NCBI GenBank assembly: GCA_038230735.1 | Contig: JBBRMR010000051.1 | Coordinates: 1-38,122, forward strand | Origin: Arcicella sp038230735 | GTDB lineage: Bacteria; Bacteroidota; Bacteroidia; Cytophagales; Spirosomataceae | Direction of reading: 5' to 3' | DNA: 38,122 nt | Shown here: positions 33,518 through 38,122 of the stretch, piece after piece | Layout: the number at the start of each line of letters is the position of its first letter | Position numbering within the stretch: the stretch's first letter is position 1 | The notes under the pieces: generated by a model | Databases searched by the model: none | Told to the model about the DNA's origin: nothing | The model's input: only the letters and a program-made list of their open reading frames with translations | Position numbers and translations under genes: made by a program

Positions 33518-33555
33518 AGAAAAGCCAGAAAATTATTAAACTTTCTGGCTTTTCT
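33518..33555 (-). terminator. 14-bp hairpin between bglX and recQ
   Basis: Bases 33518-33531 pair exactly with 33542-33555 around a ten-base loop, 94 bases beyond the bglX stop and 17 bases before the recQ start. It probably ends bglX transcription, although a clear T-run is missing. Confidence 0.65.
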
Positions 33556-33648
33556 ATAAAATATTGATAAAAGAATTTACGCTACGGTTAGAAATCGAGC
33601 CAAAATAGTATCAAATCTATGTTATTTTCCAATAGTTTTCAAATATCA

Positions 33649-35925
33649 CTAAAGCTTCAACGCAAATCTTGCCTTCTTGACATCTCGAGAATTTGTACCC
33701 ACAAAAACATTAAAATCTCCCGATTCAGCAACGTATTTTAGGTCGGCATTATAGAATTTTAAATCTTCAATGCCGATACTGAAATTGACGGTTTGGCTTT
33801 CTCCTTTTTTTAAAAAAATCTTCTTAAATCCCTTCAATTCCTTCACGGGGCGGGTTACGCTGCCTACTAAATCTTGAATATAAAGTTGTACGGTTTCTTC
33901 GCCGTCATAATTTCCAGTGTTGGTAACTGCCACATTTACTTCAATTTTTTCGGAAGTATTCATCGTATTTTTACTCAATGAAATGTCTCCGTAAGTAAAT
34001 TTAGTATAACTCAAACCGTAGCCAAATGGGTACAAAGGCGAATTGGGAACGTCCATATAATTGGATTGGAATTTCTGAAAGCCTTTTGCATCAATAGCAA
34101 TTGGACGACCCGTATTTTTTGAGTTGTAATAAATCGGGATTTGACCAACGTTTCTCGGAAAAGATGTAGTCAATTTTCCAGCGGGGTTTGTTGTGCCAAA
34201 GAGTACATCGGCAATGGCATTTCCAGTCTCAATGCCTCCAAACCAAGTATTTAGGATAACGGGAACGTATTCATTTTCCCAAGTAAGTGCCAAGGGACGA
34301 CCTGTGAATAATAAGAGAACTACGGGTTTACCAGTTTTTAATAGTGCCTTCAAAAGATTCCTTTGATTGTCAGGAATGGTAATATCTGAACGACTTGAAG
34401 ACTCGCCTGACATCTCGGCAGATTCCCCCAAAGTGGTAACAATCACATCAGATTTTTCAGCAATTTTCACGGCTTCTTCAATCATTTCAGCATCAGTACG
34501 GCTATCTCGATGCGTTGATTTTCCGAAAATTGCGGCATCTTCATCCATTTTCGCATCACTAAAAATGTTTGAACCTCGGGCAGTAATAATGGTGGCATTC
34601 GTTCCTATGGCATTTTTAATTCCTTCTAAAACGGTAATATTTTGGGTTAAATCGCCCGAAATACTCCACGTTCCACCCATGTTTTCTTTGTTATCCGCCA
34701 AGGGTCCAATTAAAGCAATTGTGCCTTTTTTAGCCAATGGAAGGATATTGTTATCATTTTTTAACAACACAAAAGACTTCGCTGCGGCATTTCTTGCAGC
34801 GAGGCGAGTGGCTGGGGTTAAGATTTCTGTCCTTGCCCTGTTTTCATCACAATATTTGTAAGGGTCTTCAAAAAGCCCCAAATCGTATTTCATTTCGAGG
34901 GTTTTGTAACAAGCCCTATCGATTTCCTGAATGGTTACTTTCTTTTCGGCAAACGATTTCTTCAGGGTCGTCAAAAAACCCTCGCCCACCATATCCATAT
35001 CAATTCCTGCGTTTAGTGCCTTGCTGGAAACGGTCTGCAAATCCCCCAAACCGTGATTTGTCATTTCGTTGATGCCCGTATAATCAGTAACCACCAAGCC
35101 TTTGAAACCCCATTCTTTACGCAAAACATCCGTCAATAACCAACGATTTGCCGTGGCTGGAATACCGTCAATTTCGTTGAAAGATGCCATTATTGAGCTT
35201 GCTCCTGCATCAATGGCGGCTTTGTAGGGAGGCAAATATTCATTATACATTTTGATTCTACTCATGTCAGTCGTGTTGTAATCCCGTCCCGCTTCGGCAG
35301 CACCATATAAGGCATAATGTTTTACGCAGGCAGCCATCGTATTATTTTGCGATAAATCTTTGCCCTGATAACCTCTAACCATCGCTTTGGCAATTTGCGA
35401 ACCCAAATAAACGTCTTCTCCTGAGCCTTCGGAAACTCTCCCCCAACGTGGGTCTCGACTAATATCAACCATCGGCGAAAAAGTCCAACAAATCCCATCG
35501 GCAGTAGCTTCTTGGGCGGCAGTTCGGGCAGATTTTTCGATTAAATCCATATCCCAAGTGCAGGATAGTGCCAAGGGAATCGGGAAAACGGTTTTATACC
35601 CATGAATTACGTCCATCCCAAAAATAATGGGGATTTTTAAACGACTATTTTTCACGGCAATCTCTTGCGTTTTACGGATTTTTGAAGGCGAAGATAAACT
35701 AAAAATACCGCCCACATTTCCCGCTTTTATCTTCTCTTCAACCCCCGTACTCACGGCAGAACCCGTGGTAGCTTCACCGCCCGTTAATAAATTGAGTTGC
35801 CCAATTTTCTCCTCTAACGTCATTTTCTGCATGAGGTTTCGGATAAATTGCTCCTTTTTAGAAGTATTTTGGGAAAATGTACTCATTGAGGTAAGTACGA
35901 AAATGATTAAAAGAATTTTCTTCAT
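33649..35925 (-). CDS. bglX: GH3 beta-glucosidase, BglX type
   Basis: Exported 758-residue family 3 glycoside hydrolase with a signal peptide ending at TFSQ. The first domain opens with LMQKMTLEEKIGQLNLLTGG and contains IIFGMDVIHGYKTVFPIPLA, VKHYALYGAAEAGRDYNTTD and nucleophile D281 in LVVTDYTGINEMTNHG. The second domain has FVLLKNDNNILPL and LFTGRPLALTWEN with the general acid region, and a fibronectin type III-like domain forms the C-terminus (from about 660, with VNVAVTNTGNYDGEETVQLY). This matches BglX of enteric and Bacteroidota species. It cleaves beta-linked glucose from oligosaccharides in the periplasm and could finish products of the upstream GH5 enzymes. Confidence 0.94.
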   Translation of the reverse strand: MKKILLIIFVLTSMSTFSQNTSKKEQFIRNLMQKMTLEEKIGQLNLLTGGEATTGSAVSTGVEEKIKAGNVGGIFSLSSPSKIRKTQEIAVKNSRLKIPIIFGMDVIHGYKTVFPIPLALSCTWDMDLIEKSARTAAQEATADGICWTFSPMVDISRDPRWGRVSEGSGEDVYLGSQIAKAMVRGYQGKDLSQNNTMAACVKHYALYGAAEAGRDYNTTDMSRIKMYNEYLPPYKAAIDAGASSIMASFNEIDGIPATANRWLLTDVLRKEWGFKGLVVTDYTGINEMTNHGLGDLQTVSSKALNAGIDMDMVGEGFLTTLKKSFAEKKVTIQEIDRACYKTLEMKYDLGLFEDPYKYCDENRARTEILTPATRLAARNAAAKSFVLLKNDNNILPLAKKGTIALIGPLADNKENMGGTWSISGDLTQNITVLEGIKNAIGTNATIITARGSNIFSDAKMDEDAAIFGKSTHRDSRTDAEMIEEAVKIAEKSDVIVTTLGESAEMSGESSSRSDITIPDNQRNLLKALLKTGKPVVLLLFTGRPLALTWENEYVPVILNTWFGGIETGNAIADVLFGTTNPAGKLTTSFPRNVGQIPIYYNSKNTGRPIAIDAKGFQKFQSNYMDVPNSPLYPFGYGLSYTKFTYGDISLSKNTMNTSEKIEVNVAVTNTGNYDGEETVQLYIQDLVGSVTRPVKELKGFKKIFLKKGESQTVNFSIGIEDLKFYNADLKYVAESGDFNVFVGTNSRDVKKARFALKL

Positions 35926-36217
35926 GAGATTTATTATAGTATTTACGATTTAAAATTAGATCAATAATTTGATTTCCATTATTTCAAAAACTAATTATGG
36001 TTTTATACCTTTAATGTACCTCTGCCCATTTCAACATTTTTCGTATAGAAAGTACATTCTTTACCCTGCACTTTCCGAAAATAATGAAGAAAGTACATTT
36101 GCATTTTTAAAAGATAATTTTACTACCAGAACGGTTGATATAAACTTTCTGTACTTTAAAATGGTGATTTTTGGGCTGGTGTATGCCTAATCCTAACTGA
36201 GATAATGGTGTCTCTAT
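35926..36217. other. Leader region of bglX with repeated AAAGTACA motifs
   Basis: About 290 bases between the thioesterase stop and the bglX start. GAAAGTACATT occurs at 36048-36058 and again at 36089-36099, and the same core in reverse (GTACTTT) at 36151-36157, with a further AATGTAC at 36013-36019. A 73-codon plus-strand frame spans it but looks unlike a protein gene. The repeats could be binding sites for a regulator of bglX. Confidence 0.4.
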
Positions 36218-36751
36218 TTATGCCGAAATGAACACCCCTTCCAACAACTCCTTCTTAATCGTCTTAATTCTCAGATTAAGCGTAATATGTTCAAAGTCGA
36301 TTCCATCCACACAAATCGCCTTTAAATATTTCTCTACTTCTGGCTCGTGGTTCGTCTTCTTGCCCGTCCGCACATCAATGTATTTAGAAGTAGTCCAAAG
36401 CACTGCTCGAAGACTTTGGCAATGTTCGTCTGTCATCACAAACTCCGTAACGATAGTATTCTCATTATGATAAATCACCGAAGAAATCACCTTCACCCAC
36501 TCACTCACCTTCGCCGAAGAAACGTAAGCAATCTGATGATTATACACCACCCAAGAAGTCTGATTATGTTCAAAATAATCATTATAATCAAATTGATAAA
36601 CATCCGCCACCTGATCTTCACGGGCATTAAAGAAGTAATCAAAATATTTCGCATTATTCAAATGCTTCAAAGGATCGCAATCCTGAAAACGGATAACCGC
36701 CTTAGAGTATAATTTTTTTGGATAATTCTTATTCGCATCTAATTGAAACAT
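36218..36751 (-). CDS. Acyl-CoA thioesterase-like hotdog protein (4HBT family)
   Basis: A 177-residue cytoplasmic protein of the hotdog fold. The N-terminal motif AVIRFQDCDPLKHLNNAKYF resembles the YbgC/4HBT active-site region (D.D..GH.NN), with the aspartate and asparagine pair present and K in place of G. Later segments SWVVYNHQIAYVSSAKVSEW and ENTIVTEFVMTD fit the central beta-sheet. It most likely hydrolyses an acyl- or hydroxybenzoyl-CoA-type thioester, substrate unknown. It precedes bglX on the same strand but with 292 bases between, so co-transcription is doubtful. It is divergent from the RprY-like regulator. Confidence 0.8.
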   Translation of the reverse strand: MFQLDANKNYPKKLYSKAVIRFQDCDPLKHLNNAKYFDYFFNAREDQVADVYQFDYNDYFEHNQTSWVVYNHQIAYVSSAKVSEWVKVISSVIYHNENTIVTEFVMTDEHCQSLRAVLWTTSKYIDVRTGKKTNHEPEVEKYLKAICVDGIDFEHITLNLRIKTIKKELLEGVFISA

Positions 36752-36877
36752 GGTCTATTCGTCTATAAAATGATTCACGCTGAATACAAAATTAATACCA
36801 ACATCTATATCAATTGTATATATTCATTAAAACCCCTAAATTAGCCTAAATAAATTCACGTACAAGATTTTTCAATT

Positions 36878-36912
36878 TAACGAAAAACAAGCATTGAACA
36901 TTGAACACCGAT
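36878..36912. repeat. Heptamer units in the leader of the response regulator
   Basis: In-register units TAACGAA, AAACAAG, CATTGAA (twice) and CACCGAT run from 36878 to 36912, ending 24 bases before the start codon. They belong to the CATYGAA type seen at 27575 and 29432. No opposed arm is seen here. Confidence 0.5.
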
Positions 36913-36936
36913 AATCTTTGTAGCAACAAACAAACA

Positions 36937-37614
36937 ATGACAAAAATATTATTAGTAGAAGACGATGATAGTTTAGGTTTTGTAGTAAAAGACAATCTCG
37001 AACAAGAAGGGTATGAAATTGATCTTCAAACCACAGGAAAATTAGGGCAAACCGCCTTTCAGAAAAATCAATATGATATTTGTATTTTAGACGTAATGCT
37101 CCCAGAAATGGACGGATTCACCCTCGCAGAATATATAAGAGGAACAGGCAACCAAGTACCCATAATCTTCCTCACTGCAAAGTCCCTGAAAGAAGACCGC
37201 ATCAAAGGCTTAAAGCTCGGAGCCGATGACTATCTCACCAAGCCATTCAGCATCGAAGAACTGATATTAAGAATAGAAGCCATCCTAAAAAGAACAGGCA
37301 AGAAAACGTCTCAGAACATAGACACTCATATTTTAGGTAAGTATACCTTTGATACCAAGAATCTAAAATTATACTTCAACGAAATACCCCAAGACCTCAC
37401 CCACCGAGAGTCAGACTTATTGAATTTTCTCGTTCAAAACAAAAATGAAACCATTCCAAGAGATAAAATCTTAATAGCCATTTGGGGCGATGACGATTAT
37501 TTCAAAGGCAGAAGCCTTGATGTATTCATCACCCGCCTACGCAAATACCTAAACCAAGACCCCACCATCAAACTAACCAATGTACACGGCGTAGGTTTCA
37601 GATTAGACGTATAA
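36937..37614 (+). CDS. OmpR-type response regulator, RprY-like
   Basis: A 225-residue response regulator. The start chosen is the ATG at 36937 (MTKILLVEDDDSLGFVVKDN); an upstream TTG 12 codons earlier would fall within the heptamer leader. The receiver domain has D52 in CILDVMLPEMDGF, the site IFLTAKSLKEDRIKG and K in DYLTKPFSIEEL. The winged-helix domain is at about 130-225 (DLTHRESDLLNFLVQNKNET, then GRSLDVFITRLRKYL and TNVHGVGFRL). The receiver wording closely recalls RprY of Bacteroides. No histidine kinase lies next to it in this window. A hairpin at 37687 ends the transcript. Transcription target unknown. Confidence 0.92.
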   Translation: MTKILLVEDDDSLGFVVKDNLEQEGYEIDLQTTGKLGQTAFQKNQYDICILDVMLPEMDGFTLAEYIRGTGNQVPIIFLTAKSLKEDRIKGLKLGADDYLTKPFSIEELILRIEAILKRTGKKTSQNIDTHILGKYTFDTKNLKLYFNEIPQDLTHRESDLLNFLVQNKNETIPRDKILIAIWGDDDYFKGRSLDVFITRLRKYLNQDPTIKLTNVHGVGFRLDV

Positions 37615-37686
37615 TCACAACATATTTAATTAAATCAATTAATATAGGATACATTTTTATCCTAATATTCCTGAATTTCAATTACC

Positions 37687-37730
37687 AAAGTATCATCCCT
37701 TAATTGCAATCAATTAGGGGATGATACTTT
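37687..37730 (+). terminator. 20-bp terminator after the response regulator
   Basis: Bases 37687-37706 pair with 37711-37730 over 20 positions with one G-U pair and a four-base loop (CAAT). The far arm ends in TTT. It lies about 70 bases after the stop. Confidence 0.8.
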
Positions 37731-38056
37731 TAGCATTATTTCACGATAGAATTTTCAGCTCAAATTTAGGTTCAATCTAAAATTAAGCAAACTGATATAT
37801 TTTTCAATTATTTTTCAAAGCTGGTTGCATTTATTTTTGTATTATTCAAAGAATCAATTGTTTTCGTATTAATATATTTTAGATGGTTTCAATTTTTGCA
37901 GGATTATTTTCAAAAAAGTTTGTAATATATTTTTTTGGTATTCAGTCAGTTACGTTTTTTTTGAAAATATTTCACAGAAAGTTTGCGAAAGCGTTTGGTT
38001 AATAAAATAAAATCTTGCAACTTTGCACTCCCAAACAGCGGTAGCGGGTTTGTGGA
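37731..38056. other. AT-rich non-coding stretch
   Basis: About 325 bases after the terminator with no recognisable gene. It ends in a promoter-like pair at 37994-38025 that faces right. Confidence 0.5.
37994..38025 (+). promoter_or_regulatory. Bacteroidota promoter facing the right edge
   Basis: TTTG at 37994-37997 is followed 20 bases later by CAACTTTG at 38018-38025, one base off the TAnnTTTG consensus. Spacing and the following CACTCC are typical of strong promoters in this phylum. Confidence 0.5.
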
Positions 38057-38122
38057 ATGGGGAAAATAGTAGAGTTGATTACGGGTTTTGTTATTAAAAC
38101 CGCAGGAAAGTTGCTTAAAAAG
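38057..38122 (+). CDS. Start of a gene cut by the right edge
   Basis: An ATG at 38057 opens a frame of 22 codons that reaches the window end, reading MGKIVELITGFVIKTAGKLL then KK. It lies about 30 bases after the promoter-like pair. The segment is hydrophobic and basic, so it may be a small peptide or a membrane-targeted N-terminus. Too little is present to name it. Confidence 0.35.
   Translation, partial: MGKIVELITGFVIKTAGKLLKK

Noticed and set aside
34367..34861. Long open frame antisense to bglX (164 codons)
   Set aside because: It mirrors the codon pattern of bglX, has no recognisable domain and no start context; bglX is clearly the real gene.
35969..36190. Plus-strand 73-codon frame upstream of bglX
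   Set aside because: No domain, no clear ribosome site, and the region contains repeated AAAGTACA motifs better explained as regulatory DNA.
38070..38090. Start of a 16S rRNA gene near the right edge
   Set aside because: AGAGTTGATTACGG resembles the 16S start only superficially; the bases after it do not match the conserved rRNA sequence.

Overview
The window looks like chromosomal DNA of an AT-rich member of the Bacteroidota, probably an environmental Cytophagales-type bacterium. The evidence is a SusD-like lipoprotein, secreted glycoside hydrolases, Bacteroidota-style promoter boxes (TTTG and TAnnTTTG), an RprY-like regulator, LytS/LytTR signalling genes and strong hairpins between convergent genes. 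I see no tRNA, rRNA or CRISPR array. The genus is inference only.

Left part (1-15,332) is a polysaccharide-use region. It opens with what looks like the end of an IS5-type transposase, immediately followed by a susD gene with no susC between them. Then come a ROK regulator (minus strand), an HbpS/GlcG-like protein with an aldo/keto reductase, an ECF sigma factor, and a compact run of a secreted sugar isomerase-like protein plus two GH5 enzymes. A 0.9-kb stretch holds gene debris: a broken Crp/Fnr regulator and the last codons of another susD. After it come a Tat-exported Gfo/Idh/MocA oxidoreductase, an acetyl xylan esterase-like enzyme and a GH36-like alpha-galactosidase. Together these could strip and cut an acetylated, galactose-bearing beta-glycan such as galactoglucomannan; that substrate is inferred.

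Middle part (15,457-30,733) is mixed. A GH3-beta-lactamase fusion protein carries a GC-rich repeat inserted in frame. A LytS-type kinase and LytTR regulator pair follows, then an AzgA-type purine permease. Next is a two-gene unit of an AAA/OLD-type ATPase and a 159-residue protein with a weak nuclease-like D...ExH pattern, the best candidate here for an undescribed (possibly defence) system. A 1017-residue BNR/Vps10-like exported protein follows, then a pair made of a coiled-coil protein and a membrane-anchored PspA/ESCRT-III-like protein, and a glutamate dehydrogenase.

Right part (30,734-38,122) has a DksA/TraR-like protein with a degenerate zinc finger, RecQ, a BglX-type GH3 beta-glucosidase, a hotdog thioesterase, an RprY-like response regulator without a kinase beside it, and at the edge a promoter with the first codons of another gene.

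A recurring hidden structure is a set of intergenic, in-register degenerate heptamer repeats (GGTNAAA, CGATGTT/CATYGAA, GTATTAA types). At four of five sites opposed arms can fold into hairpins. These sit between genes at about 20.2, 27.5, 29.4, 31.5 and 36.9 kb.
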